Shown piece after piece: positions 1 through 8,802 of a DNA stretch of 33,993 bases. A model generated the notes under the pieces. The model was given only the letters and a program-made list of their open reading frames with translations. It had not been told where the DNA came from and made no database searches. Each line of letters opens with the position of its first letter. Position 1 is the stretch's first letter. The stretch is from Bryobacterales bacterium (GTDB lineage Bacteria; Acidobacteriota; Terriglobia; Bryobacterales; Bryobacteraceae), in NCBI GenBank assembly GCA_016789905.1, contig JAEUQC010000188.1:1-33993 (forward strand). Reading direction: 5' to 3'. The translations under genes were made by a program, and so were the position numbers.

Positions 1-1718
1 TAGTAGCCGCTGTAAATATAGGGGCTTCCCGGCTGAAGCCGGACAGCATAATCGTTTCCGCCTTGGAATTCCGTTATCGTTCCGGTTGCTGTATCCAGCG
101 AATGAACTCGCCACGAACCGGATCGCGGAAAGAGGTAAACGTACCCATTACCAGCAAAGACGACATCTCGAACCGGAATCGGGACCACCCACCGCTGTCC
201 TGGCTGCATCGTCTGCAAATCTACTAGCCCCACCGAACCGTCGTAGCCGACGGCAGCCATCAGGCCGTCCGGACGCACGCCAACGGAAAGGGGCGTGCGG
301 GGCAGAGCCACGGTTTGATCCGCCCCTGTCACAGTATCGAACAAATGCAGTTCGTTGGGTCCGGCCGACACTAAAACGCTCTTATCCAGCGACTCACTCT
401 TTTCCGCATCCACAACCGGATAACTCAGTCGCCAGGAGGCGGGCAACGGCGAGGGCGCCGCGTCCTGCGTTACCGTTAAGGCGACTCCGCCTATCGTCAG
501 TGTTGCCGTCCGCGCTGAAGATGTCGCGTTCGCACTTGCGTGATACCGGATTTTCCGCGACCCGCCGTTTTGCAAACCGGCGATCACCTGTAGCCACGCC
601 CCATTACTTGCCGTACCGAATAGGCATCCGGGGGCCGTTACTTCTACTTCACCTGTCGCCCCGTTCCATGGAACAGTGATTGCCGATGCCGGGTTCAACA
701 CGGGAACGCACGGTGCAGGGTTCCCCAGCGAAAACGTCTGGATGGCATAGTCGCGCAATAAGCCCGATTGAGCGTCCGCCTGCATCACCGCATAGAGCGT
801 ATTCCCAGAATTGTCGAAGAAAATCCATTTGCCGTGCGCCTGATGCGAAACCGAGTTCACGACGAAGTCATTCAGCCGCACTCGGCCTGTCTCTTCCAGC
901 GTGCTCCCGTTGTAGAACAGGATTTCATTGTCCCGCGGAAAGTCCGGCAGGTTCGAATAGCTGTTATTGCCCAAAGCCAGCGCCGCAACCCGGCCCAGAG
1001 CCGTAGATTCCACAAGGTCTCGGATGGTGTAGATCCCAGCCAGTGTGGTCACGTACTTCCTGTCTGTCGCCGCCGCGGCTGTCGTACTGTAGACACCGCC
1101 GCAACCGCTCACTATCTGCGTTCCGCCCTCCAACCGCCAGAGGTCGCCACAGATGTTCCCGCCGGAAGAATTATAGTTCTGCTCGTACGCGGTCGCCGGA
1201 CCGGTTGAGATATCGATTCTGCCAAGGTAACCGGAATACGGATAATAGATCCAGTTACCAGACGAGTGTAACTTTGCATTGACCAGACTCGCATAGATAG
1301 TATTCGCAACCGCCGCCACCGCCCCCGTGCTCAGCGAAAGCGACTTCACGGTATTGGATACCTCAAAGTGGACGAAGCTGTCCGTCGCCACCAAACTACT
1401 TACGATCCCCGTCACTGGATGCGTCGCGCTTACCGCCGCCGTCGCCAGATTCACTACCACAATCTGCCCGTTCATTCCCACTGCCGCGCTCAACCCGTTC
1501 GGCAATACCGATAAACTCAAGGGCGAACCAGCCAGCGCCACCACTACGTCCGCATCCGTCGCCGGATCGTAAATATGCAGACTATTCGGCGACTCCGCCG
1601 TCATAATGATTCGGTCCAACTGCCGGCTGTACCCCGCCGCCAAAGGGCGGAACTGCAATGTCGTCTGCGCCGCCAGCGACGAAGCTAGCAGCAATAAACC
1701 GGCCAATATGCGGAGCAT
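1..1718 (-). CDS. Secreted beta-propeller / BACON-domain protein, C-terminus cut by window edge
   Basis: The reading frame is open from an ATG at 1718 through base 1, so at least 572 residues are present and the C-terminus lies outside the window. It opens with a signal peptide (MLRILAGLLLLASSLAAQ). Residues about 30-320 have the repeating short-strand character of a YncE/WD-like propeller. Residues about 335-425 resemble a BACON-type Ig-like module: a Cys-Leu-Phe turn, then a Trp-Leu-Gln-Val strand, then Arg-Thr-Ala-Thr-Leu-Thr-Ile and Leu-Thr-Val-Thr-Gln near the end. A second propeller follows. BACON modules are common in acidobacterial and Bacteroidota exported proteins and are thought to bind carbohydrate or protein surfaces. 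The substrate is unknown. The kinase gene lies 159 bp upstream on the same strand. The AT-rich 50 bp before the ATG may hold its promoter, but no clear boxes are seen. Confidence 0.8.
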   Translation of the reverse strand, partial: MLRILAGLLLLASSLAAQTTLQFRPLAAGYSRQLDRIIMTAESPNSLHIYDPATDADVVVALAGSPLSLSVLPNGLSAAVGMNGQIVVVNLATAAVSATHPVTGIVSSLVATDSFVHFEVSNTVKSLSLSTGAVAAVANTIYASLVNAKLHSSGNWIYYPYSGYLGRIDISTGPATAYEQNYNSSGGNICGDLWRLEGGTQIVSGCGGVYSTTAAAATDRKYVTTLAGIYTIRDLVESTALGRVAALALGNNSYSNLPDFPRDNEILFYNGSTLEETGRVRLNDFVVNSVSHQAHGKWIFFDNSGNTLYAVMQADAQSGLLRDYAIQTFSLGNPAPCVPVLNPASAITVPWNGATGEVEVTAPGCLFGTASNGAWLQVIAGLQNGGSRKIRYHASANATSSARTATLTIGGVALTVTQDAAPSPLPASWRLSYPVVDAEKSESLDKSVLVSAGPNELHLFDTVTGADQTVALPRTPLSVGVRPDGLMAAVGYDGSVGLVDLQTMQPGQRWVVPIPVRDVVFAGNGYVYLFPRSGSWRVHSLDTATGTITEFQGGNDYAVRLQPGSPYIYSGY

Positions 1719-1877
1719 GTCCAGAGCATATCATCAAAATACAAATCGAATATGCCACCATCCCATACGCAGTCCACCGGTTCATGCGCTATGCAATGGC
1801 GAAGCCCCACATACTCCCCGCACTAAGCGCATATCTCGCCCCTTTCCAGGCCTGGCCACCGGCATCTCCGCCGGCGC

Positions 1878-4115
1878 TCAACGCCCCAAACCGCTGAAGC
1901 GCGAATCCTTGCGCAGCGCCGCCAAATCGGGGTTCCTGCGAATTTTCTCCACAGAGCAGCCCAACCGGATCGCCGCCCCAATCCACCGCAGTGCCTCCTC
2001 CCGCCGCCCCGCCAACTCATTCACCACACCGAGTTTGTAAGTTGTCGCCGCGTTCTCCGGGTCTATCTCCACCGCCTGCCGCAGAAGCCCCAAACCCGCC
2101 CCCCCATTACCCACACTCGCGTAATACCCGCCTAGCCAGCCGAGTAACACCGGGTCTCGCGGATTCGTCCGCCGCGCCGCTTCCGCCAATGCGATCGCCC
2201 GCCGGTACGCTTCCTTCGATTTCTCCGCCTCGCCGCTCCAATGAAATGCCGCGCCCAAATGTCCCCAACCCGTGTGTTCCCCGGGCCGATCCTTCGTCGC
2301 CCTTTGAAACCACTTCGCAGCTTCCCCGTACCCGCCCTGGAGAGCCAGCACTTCGCCCAAATCCAAGTACACCCGATACCCAGGCGCCAGCGCCAATTCT
2401 CTCTCAAACGCTCCCCGCGCCTCCGCATACCGCTCCTGCCCTAAAGCGATCCATCCTAGGTGAGCATAGCCTTCCGCATTGTCCGGCGCGGAGGCAACAA
2501 CGCCCTCGAATGCCTTCCGCGCTTCGTCCCAGCGCCGCTCCCCAAACAAGTGCCGGCCGTAAGCGGCCCGCGACTTCCATTGATCGGCCGCTTCCAGTTC
2601 CACCGCCTTTCGCAGGCTCGGCTCACTCTCCGCACCCCTTCCCCGTTTCTCCGCTAACTCCGCCAGCGCCACAAACACTTCCGGGCTCCGCGCATCCAAC
2701 TGCAACGCGCTTTGCAAATCGCTCGCCGCCTCCGCATTTGCACCTTCCGCCATATGAATCCGGCCCCGCAACACGCGCGCCGCCGCTGAGCTTTCATCCG
2801 CTAGTGCCGCCCTCTCCGCCGCTCGCGCCGCCTTCTTCAGCCATGCCGTGTTTTGCGTCTCCTGATACCGGCAGTAATAGCCATTTCCCAATGCCGCGTG
2901 GATTTCCCCCTTCGCCCCTGCCGCCTGTGCCATTGGCTCCAACATCTGAATGGCGCTCAACACCGCGCCCGGGCGGTATTCGTGCTTCAAAAGTTCCAAA
3001 GCCGCCTCATACCCGGCATCTGGGCTGGGTACCCATCTCCAGATCATCGGCGCCGCCCCAGCCAAAGCGGCCGCCACACCACCGGCCAACCACCACCTAC
3101 GGCTCAGCCCCTTTGGCGCCGCCAACGCTACAGCAACCTCCAACACCGACGCCGGCCGCGCTCGTGGATTCTCATCCAGACACCTTCGGATCACGCGCTC
3201 CCAAGAGGGCGGAAGTCCATGCGCTCTCACGGCGCTCTCCGAACTCGCCCGTATGCCAGTCACCATTTCAAAAGCCAAAACACCCAGCGAATAGATATCG
3301 GACGCCGTTGTCACCCGCTGCCCGGCCATCTGCTCTGGAGACATGTACCCCGGCGTCCCAAGCACCATGCCCGTCTGGCTCAACCCTCCCGCTAGACTCT
3401 CTTCATACACCGCCCGCGCCAGTCCGAAATCGCCAATCACCGCCCTCACTTCCCCGTTCTCCGTCCGCGGAAGCATCACATTGCTTGGCTTCAGATCCCG
3501 GTGTACCATCCGTTTTTCGTGCAACGCCGCCAACCCCGCCGCGATCTGTGCCAGCACCCGCTGCGCCTCATCCACTTCCAACCGGCCACGCCTTTTCAGG
3601 TACGCCGCCAACGTCTCCCCGTCAATGAACTCCATCGTCAAATACAACAAATCCACGCCATCCGCCTGGTCGCGGCCAACATCGAAGATCCGGCAAAGGT
3701 TCGGGTGGGTCACTTGCCGGGCCACGTTCACCTCTCTCCGGAATCGCGCCAGCATCTCTTCGTTTTGAACCAGTCCGGGCAGGATCAGCTTCAACGCCAG
3801 CCGTCCGCCTAACTCCTGGTCGGCCGCTTCGTACACCTCCCCCATCCCGCCCCGGCCAACCAACCGCACCACTCGGAATCGCCCGGAAACGAGACGGCCC
3901 GGTATTAGCGTCTGCCCCGGTGCCTCCTCGGCTGGTCGCGGCAGGATGTCCATCGTATCGGCGTCTTCATGGTGAGCCAACAACTCGTCCAACCGCGCTC
4001 GCAATGCCGCGTCTCCGGCGCACTCGGCCGCAAGCACCGCTTCCCGCTCCGCCCCTTCCACCTCGGCGGCTCGCAGAAAAATCGCCTTAAGCCGGGTACT
4101 CCGGTGCTCTTCCAT
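1878..4115 (-). CDS. Membrane-anchored Ser/Thr protein kinase with C-terminal TPR domain
   Basis: This 745-residue Hanks-type (PknB-like) kinase phosphorylates protein Ser/Thr residues. Visible elements are the glycine loop GRGGMG (87-92), the ATP-binding Lys109, Glu128 of helix C, HRDLKPSN (catalytic loop, from 205), DFG (229-231) and SPE (259-261). All catalytic residues are intact. A short acidic helical N-terminal region (1-60) precedes the kinase. A single membrane helix lies at about 341-360. About 380 residues of TPR repeats follow, presumably outside the cytoplasm, where they may sense or scaffold partners. This arrangement is typical of the expanded kinase sets of Acidobacteriota. 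The start is supported by AGGA five bases upstream of the ATG. The gene stands alone between the lactonase gene (70 bp upstream) and the propeller gene downstream. Its targets cannot be read from the sequence. Confidence 0.93.
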   Translation of the reverse strand: MEEHRSTRLKAIFLRAAEVEGAEREAVLAAECAGDAALRARLDELLAHHEDADTMDILPRPAEEAPGQTLIPGRLVSGRFRVVRLVGRGGMGEVYEAADQELGGRLALKLILPGLVQNEEMLARFRREVNVARQVTHPNLCRIFDVGRDQADGVDLLYLTMEFIDGETLAAYLKRRGRLEVDEAQRVLAQIAAGLAALHEKRMVHRDLKPSNVMLPRTENGEVRAVIGDFGLARAVYEESLAGGLSQTGMVLGTPGYMSPEQMAGQRVTTASDIYSLGVLAFEMVTGIRASSESAVRAHGLPPSWERVIRRCLDENPRARPASVLEVAVALAAPKGLSRRWWLAGGVAAALAGAAPMIWRWVPSPDAGYEAALELLKHEYRPGAVLSAIQMLEPMAQAAGAKGEIHAALGNGYYCRYQETQNTAWLKKAARAAERAALADESSAAARVLRGRIHMAEGANAEAASDLQSALQLDARSPEVFVALAELAEKRGRGAESEPSLRKAVELEAADQWKSRAAYGRHLFGERRWDEARKAFEGVVASAPDNAEGYAHLGWIALGQERYAEARGAFERELALAPGYRVYLDLGEVLALQGGYGEAAKWFQRATKDRPGEHTGWGHLGAAFHWSGEAEKSKEAYRRAIALAEAARRTNPRDPVLLGWLGGYYASVGNGGAGLGLLRQAVEIDPENAATTYKLGVVNELAGRREEALRWIGAAIRLGCSVEKIRRNPDLAALRKDSRFSGLGR

Positions 4116-4135
4116 GGTTCCTATAGAGTTGCCAA

Positions 4136-4141
4136 AGTATA
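4136..4141 (-). promoter_or_regulatory. Candidate -10 box of the kinase gene
   Basis: On the minus strand the hexamer TATACT lies 20 bases before the kinase ATG at 4115, in the 70-bp gap after the lactonase gene. It would give a leader of about 13 nt that contains the AGGA ribosome site. No good -35 hexamer lies at the usual spacing (the nearest, TTACCG, is 20 bases away), so this is a weak call. Confidence 0.35.
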
Positions 4142-4185
4142 CCGAAATCCCCTTCCCTTTCCGGTAAGAGGACGCACGCGGCCAG

Positions 4186-5334
4186 CTACGCGCGCCGCAG
4201 TTTCACGTATCGCACACAGACCGGTGATGGCGCCTTGATCGGAGCGCCCACCTGCTCCAACGCACCGGAGATTTGGTTGATCCGGAACAGTACGATCGAG
4301 TGTGTGTTCTGATTGGCGGCAATCAGGTATTGCCCCGTCGGATCGATAGCGAAGTTCCTCGGTATCTCTCCTTGGGTCGACTTGTGCTCTACCGTCGTAA
4401 GCTTTCCAGTCGCTGCATCCACCTGAAACACCGCAATCGTATTATGCCCGCGATTGGATCCGTAAACAAAACGGCCGTTCGAATGAGCCACAACTTCCGC
4501 CGTCGAATACCCCTTCTGCACCGGAACCGGCAGCGTGGTCACCGTCTCAATCTCTTTGAGCGTTCCCAGCTTCGCGTTCCAATGGAACGCCGTCACCGTA
4601 CACGCCATCTCGTTAATCACATAGGCATACTTGCCGCTCGGGTGGAAGGTAAAATGACGCGGTCCGGAGCCCGGCTTCACCGTGGTGAAGGCCGGTTCAT
4701 TCGGCGTCATCGCGCCGGTCGCCGCGTTGAACTTGTAGACCTTCACTTGATCCAGCCCTAGATCGGCCACAATCACGTGCTTATTCTGCTTGTCCAGGTT
4801 CACCGAATGGGCGTGCGGCCCGCGCTGGCGTCCCGGATCGGCCGACGTCCCGGAATGCTGATGGTACGCCGTGCGCTCACCCAGTCTGCCATCGGGGCCA
4901 ATTGCGAACGCGGCGCAACTCCCTGTCCCGTAGTTGGCGAGAACCGCAAACCGGCCATTGCGGCTGATATTCACATGGCACGTCGAAGTTCCGCCGGCCA
5001 CCACGTCGTTCAATTTCTCCAGCTTCCCGCTCGCCGCATCAATCTTGAACGCTGTCAGCGATCCGCTCGCCTGCCCCTGGAACTTGTCCAACTCCCCGCA
5101 GGAATATAGATAATCTCCGCTCGGGTGAATGGCCAGGAAGGAGGGATTCTCCGTCTCACCGGCAACGCCTTCCGGGGTCAGCGTGCCCGCCGCCGTGTCC
5201 AGAACAAAACTGTAGATCCCCTTGCTTTCGCCTCGTGTGTACGTGCCTACATAAACCCGAAATTTCCCTGCCGCTGGCTTCCCGGCGAGGATTCCCGCGC
5301 CGGCGAGTCCGACAAATGTTCTACGCGAAAACAT
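4186..5334 (-). CDS. Tat-exported lactonase-family beta-propeller (6-phosphogluconolactonase-like)
   Basis: The 382-residue protein belongs to the lactonase / YbhE (Pgl) seven-bladed propeller family. Family features seen are VYVGTYTRGESKGIY near the start, HPSGDYLY, a Gly-Pro-His-Ala-His-Ser motif, GPRHFTFHPSGKYAYV and PRNFAIDPTGQYL. The reading frame extends upstream, but the ATG at 5334 is chosen because AAGGAG sits just before it and because it exposes a twin-arginine signal (SRRTFVGLAGAGIL). That signal suggests export through Tat, so a role in the cytoplasmic pentose phosphate pathway is doubtful. An extracytoplasmic sugar lactonase or a binding propeller is more likely. The gene begins 17 bp after lptD on the same strand and is probably cotranscribed with it. 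Length is normal for the family. Confidence 0.88.
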   Translation of the reverse strand: MFSRRTFVGLAGAGILAGKPAAGKFRVYVGTYTRGESKGIYSFVLDTAAGTLTPEGVAGETENPSFLAIHPSGDYLYSCGELDKFQGQASGSLTAFKIDAASGKLEKLNDVVAGGTSTCHVNISRNGRFAVLANYGTGSCAAFAIGPDGRLGERTAYHQHSGTSADPGRQRGPHAHSVNLDKQNKHVIVADLGLDQVKVYKFNAATGAMTPNEPAFTTVKPGSGPRHFTFHPSGKYAYVINEMACTVTAFHWNAKLGTLKEIETVTTLPVPVQKGYSTAEVVAHSNGRFVYGSNRGHNTIAVFQVDAATGKLTTVEHKSTQGEIPRNFAIDPTGQYLIAANQNTHSIVLFRINQISGALEQVGAPIKAPSPVCVRYVKLRRA

Positions 5335-5351
5335 GACGATCTCCTTGCGAA

Positions 5352-7679
5352 CTAAAATAGCCGTTCCTGTTTGCGGAGCGTACCGAAGCTCCCGATGTTG
5401 GCCACTGAGAACGATACCAAAAACTGGTTCTCGTTGCGAGTCCCAAAGCTGAACCGCCGGTGCTGGAACGACAGCCCGCAGCAATCCGACGTGTAGCTGA
5501 CTTCCGTTGTGGCAAATTGAAGAGTGTTGATGAGGTAGTCGTAGACGGCATTGAAACCGGCACGCCATCCCGATTTCCCCTCAACCCCGTAGCCCACCCG
5601 AGCCAATAGCTGATTCGCGTTCGGTGACAATCCCGGCGCTCCGCGGACCTGGTTGTGACCCACCGCCCCGGAGTACTTCACCTTTACCCGGAAGTCCGCT
5701 GTCACGGAAGAATTCGATACACGAGGGAACAATGGATCGTAATCGGTGCGCCATTCGATCGCCGTCGAAGGCAGCGGCTTCAACCGCAGAGCCGAAACGA
5801 TCGGAGAGTAGTTTCGCGGTCCATTAAAAAACGCATATCCGGTCAGCCCGATCGTGGACGCGAAAACGTTTCGCTGACCGGCGACCACGGCCCCTCCAAA
5901 TGTGGGGTCGAAGTAGCGCCGTTGCCAGACTTGCCACGTCAGAATCTCGTCAATCTGGTCGCCACGTTTGGCAAAAATGCGGTTTATAAGCGCTATTTCA
6001 CCCTCAGAAGTGCTGTTTAAGATGTCAATTTCGTCCAATCTGAGCGTCTCTCGGAACCGATTCACGCCATCCACACGGCGGAAAGAGAGCCTCGGCTCAA
6101 TGACATGCTTCAGTCGCCCGCCAATCCACTTCGGAGCGTCAAACACCTTTTCTAATGTTGGAGTTATGATATCAACCTGAAAGTCCGACGCGAAGCGAGC
6201 CAGGTTCTGCCCGCTCACCTGCAAGCTCTCTGCATCCCGTCGTGAACCGTACGCCGTTCCATGAAGTGAAATGGAAGGTAAAATCCGGAATCCTTTGAAA
6301 TCAATGGATGTTGCAAGGCGAGGAGCCGCATCCAACCGCTCCGTAAACGACCGCGTTTCGAACAACAACTGCCGCCGCCGGAAAAACCCCGCGCTCGACT
6401 CCATTGAAAACCAAACTGGCAGTATTTTCCGGCTGATTTGCCGGTCCCGCGCGTAGAACTCGAAGCTCGGCAGTTTGCGGATCATGATCTGGTCAACGTC
6501 CTGACTTCCCTGAAAGAGCTGGTGGCGGGAGATCACCCCATGGAACGAATAGCTCGACCAGGACTTGGAAACATAACCAATGGAGTTCACCTCGGAGAAG
6601 ATTGCCTCATTAAAGCTTTGCGTGAACGCCTGCCGGAAAAGAAATGAGGATAAATAGTTTATGTTTGCGAAACCTTTCCAGCCCCGGCCGATTTGGGACC
6701 GCGCCGAAATGTTGTACTGATAGCCACCTTCCTTGAATCGCGTTCCATCGTCCTGGAGCCGCCCGCGGTCGTTCACCCCATAAAGCGTGAAACCGAATTC
6801 CGTGCCGGCGCGCGGCTTGCCGCGGAAATCGATCTCGTGGGACATTCCGCGCTGGGTAAATACTCTGGTCCGGTACATAGCGTCATAGCTACGATTGATC
6901 GCCCAGAAATAGCCAAGGCCGTACATCCACCCAAGCCGGGTGCTGCGTCCGGCGTTCGGCGTCAGAAAGCCAGAACGCCGGGGCTGCTCTTCAAGTGACT
7001 TGTAGAAAACTGGCGTGTATAGAATAGGTACGCGACGAACCTTAAAGAAAGACTTGTACGCCAAAGCGCGATCGCCAGGGATGATGTCGAACTTCGGTCC
7101 CGTAAGGCGCCACCATGGCTTGGGGATCTTGCAATTGGTCACAAACCCGTCGTAGAGGATATACCTGTTCTTCACTTTTTCCGCCCAACGGCCTTGGAAA
7201 ATGAACGGGTTGTTGGTCATCAGCAGACCGGGTCTGTATTCAACTTTTGCTGGAGCAGAACCCTTTATTTCATAAAATCTTCCCGTGTCATCCTTTAAGT
7301 TGTACTCCATGCGAACGGCGCTCAGCTTTTCGCCGTTTTCGAAGTTCTCAAAGTAGACGTTCCCGCGCGCCTCAGCGTCTCCTGTCTGCTCGTTGTAGTC
7401 GATCTCGTCGGCGGTCAACAGCATTTCCGTGGTTTCCAGCCGCGCGGCCACTCGGAGTTTTCGGACCGGCCCCTCCATCTCTTGCCGCAGAACGGCCGAA
7501 GTCACGATTTCGTCCGGCGCCGGGGCGCCCGGCCGGGGTTTCGAGGCCGTAGGTTTTGTCTGTAATACAGGAGGCGCCGGTGGTGCGGCATTCGGCCTGG
7601 GAGGAATCTGGGCGTGAAGAACACAGGAAAGTACTATAAAGATCGCGGCTATACCACCCGATGAAGAGGGGGAAGGCAT
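5352..7679 (-). CDS. lptD: LPS-assembly outer-membrane protein LptD
   Basis: LptD forms the outer-membrane beta-barrel that, with lipoprotein LptE, inserts lipopolysaccharide into the outer leaflet. The ATG at 7679 gives 775 residues with a signal peptide (ending about ...VLSCVLHAQ) and a proline-rich linker. An OstA/LptA-like jellyroll region follows at about 65-200 (ADEIDYNEQTGDAEARGNV, then GFVTNC). A long barrel follows, with aromatic-ended strands and a terminal Phe. Cys183 (in TNCKIPKPWW) and the adjacent pair Cys733-Cys734 match the positions that form disulfides in E. coli LptD, but no N-terminal cysteine partner is visible in the mature region. The frame stays open upstream of 7679 without a better Met, and the ribosome site at this start is poor. 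The divergent RDD gene starts 191 bp away. Confidence 0.93.
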   Translation of the reverse strand: MPSPSSSGGIAAIFIVLSCVLHAQIPPRPNAAPPAPPVLQTKPTASKPRPGAPAPDEIVTSAVLRQEMEGPVRKLRVAARLETTEMLLTADEIDYNEQTGDAEARGNVYFENFENGEKLSAVRMEYNLKDDTGRFYEIKGSAPAKVEYRPGLLMTNNPFIFQGRWAEKVKNRYILYDGFVTNCKIPKPWWRLTGPKFDIIPGDRALAYKSFFKVRRVPILYTPVFYKSLEEQPRRSGFLTPNAGRSTRLGWMYGLGYFWAINRSYDAMYRTRVFTQRGMSHEIDFRGKPRAGTEFGFTLYGVNDRGRLQDDGTRFKEGGYQYNISARSQIGRGWKGFANINYLSSFLFRQAFTQSFNEAIFSEVNSIGYVSKSWSSYSFHGVISRHQLFQGSQDVDQIMIRKLPSFEFYARDRQISRKILPVWFSMESSAGFFRRRQLLFETRSFTERLDAAPRLATSIDFKGFRILPSISLHGTAYGSRRDAESLQVSGQNLARFASDFQVDIITPTLEKVFDAPKWIGGRLKHVIEPRLSFRRVDGVNRFRETLRLDEIDILNSTSEGEIALINRIFAKRGDQIDEILTWQVWQRRYFDPTFGGAVVAGQRNVFASTIGLTGYAFFNGPRNYSPIVSALRLKPLPSTAIEWRTDYDPLFPRVSNSSVTADFRVKVKYSGAVGHNQVRGAPGLSPNANQLLARVGYGVEGKSGWRAGFNAVYDYLINTLQFATTEVSYTSDCCGLSFQHRRFSFGTRNENQFLVSFSVANIGSFGTLRKQERLF

Positions 7680-7870
7680 ACGAAGGAAACCCGAAGGGAT
7701 AGGACAAAACTGCTTGAAAAATAAAGGAATAGTGGTAAAGTAGCAGAAAGGGTAGGGGCTACACCTTAAGTCCTGTACCTGATAGTCGGCCAAATGTTCC
7801 GCACTGGAATTTTTGGATGTAAAGCTCAACCCTGCAACGCTAGCACGGACTTCGAAACCGAGGCAACTTA

Positions 7871-8764
7871 ATGATCTGCTCCCGCTGCGCGCACTGGAAC
7901 AATGAAGATGAACACCGCTGCATGAAGTGTGCGGCGCGTTTGAACGACCGCCAGGTCGAATCGGCTTTTCACAGCCCGTACCGAAGTCAAGGCGCGTTGG
8001 CGTTGCAGCCGGTGATGCGAGAACCGGCGATTGCGGAGGCGGTGGCACGGCCGGAGTTGGAAATCTCAAACCAGAGTGACGTCGAAGCGCGCTTTCCGCG
8101 GTACATGAGTTCTTTGCAACAATCGCTGTTTGCATTGCGGGATGGTGGCAAGGTGGTTTCCATTGATGGCGCGGAACCCGAGCGACGGCCTACGCGCAGA
8201 CCGAACGCGACCGCAAACCGGCGGCGGCAGGCGACGGCGTCCTACCTTCCGCAGCAGGGAGTGCTGGAGTTTGTGCCGATGGCTGGACCGCAAGCGCGAA
8301 AGCTGGCGACTTCGGTAGACGCTCGTATATATTGTGAACACCCGGTGGCGACATTGACGCATCGGATGTTCGCAGCGCTGTACGACTTTGGATTCATTAG
8401 TGTGCTGGTAATGGCGTTTCTGGGGATTCTTTACTGGGGCTGTGACGACCTTGTTACGGCCATTGCAGAACCGGTGAGTGCCGTGATCCTTGCCGCCGGA
8501 GCGCTGTTGATCGGGTTGCTGTATCACACCGTGTTTTTGGCGGTGCGCGGGGAGACCCCTGGTATGCGATTCGCGGGTTTACGGCTGGTGGATTTCGACG
8601 GCCGCAATACGACCGAAGAACAGGTTTACATGCGCATCATGGGTGCCTTTTTCAGTGTATTGCCGGCCGGACTGGGGTTACTTTGGGCCCTGGTGGACGA
8701 AGAAAGCCTGACTTGGCAGGATCACATCTCCCATACTTTTCCAACTCCCATCGCCAGCGAGTAG
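7871..8764 (+). CDS. RDD-family membrane protein with N-terminal zinc ribbon
   Basis: This 297-residue protein starts with a zinc-ribbon-like knuckle, Cys3-x2-Cys6 and Cys17-x2-Cys20, followed by about 130 polar residues. An RDD domain then runs from about 150 to 292. The RDD part has two clear hydrophobic helices (around FISVLVMAFLGILYW and the stretch ending LLIGLLYHTVFLAV), a GETPGMRFAGLRLVD turn and a third hydrophobic stretch before the conserved TWQDHISHT end. RDD proteins are small inner-membrane proteins of mostly unknown role; some affect ion or solute transport. GAGG lies upstream of the ATG. ribBX follows 38 bp downstream on the same strand and may share the transcript. The function is unassigned. 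Confidence 0.85.
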   Translation: MICSRCAHWNNEDEHRCMKCAARLNDRQVESAFHSPYRSQGALALQPVMREPAIAEAVARPELEISNQSDVEARFPRYMSSLQQSLFALRDGGKVVSIDGAEPERRPTRRPNATANRRRQATASYLPQQGVLEFVPMAGPQARKLATSVDARIYCEHPVATLTHRMFAALYDFGFISVLVMAFLGILYWGCDDLVTAIAEPVSAVILAAGALLIGLLYHTVFLAVRGETPGMRFAGLRLVDFDGRNTTEEQVYMRIMGAFFSVLPAGLGLLWALVDEESLTWQDHISHTFPTPIASE

Positions 8765-8802
8765 CGGCTCGCGGTACCCTGGAAGTTGAGGAATAATCGA
8801 AT

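Noticed and set aside
1726..1755. Inverted GCATAT/ATATGC arms with an 18-base spacer before the propeller gene
   Set aside because: Arms of six AT-rich bases arise often by chance, and no known operator fits. Kept only as a note.
1991..3628. Plus-strand open frame of 545 codons, Pro/Ser/Arg-rich
   Set aside because: It lies opposite the kinase-TPR gene, and its composition is the complement of GC-rich coding DNA. No domain is visible.
8765..8802. FMN riboswitch before ribBX
   Set aside because: Only 38 bases separate it from the RDD gene, and no RFN-element conserved sequence is present.
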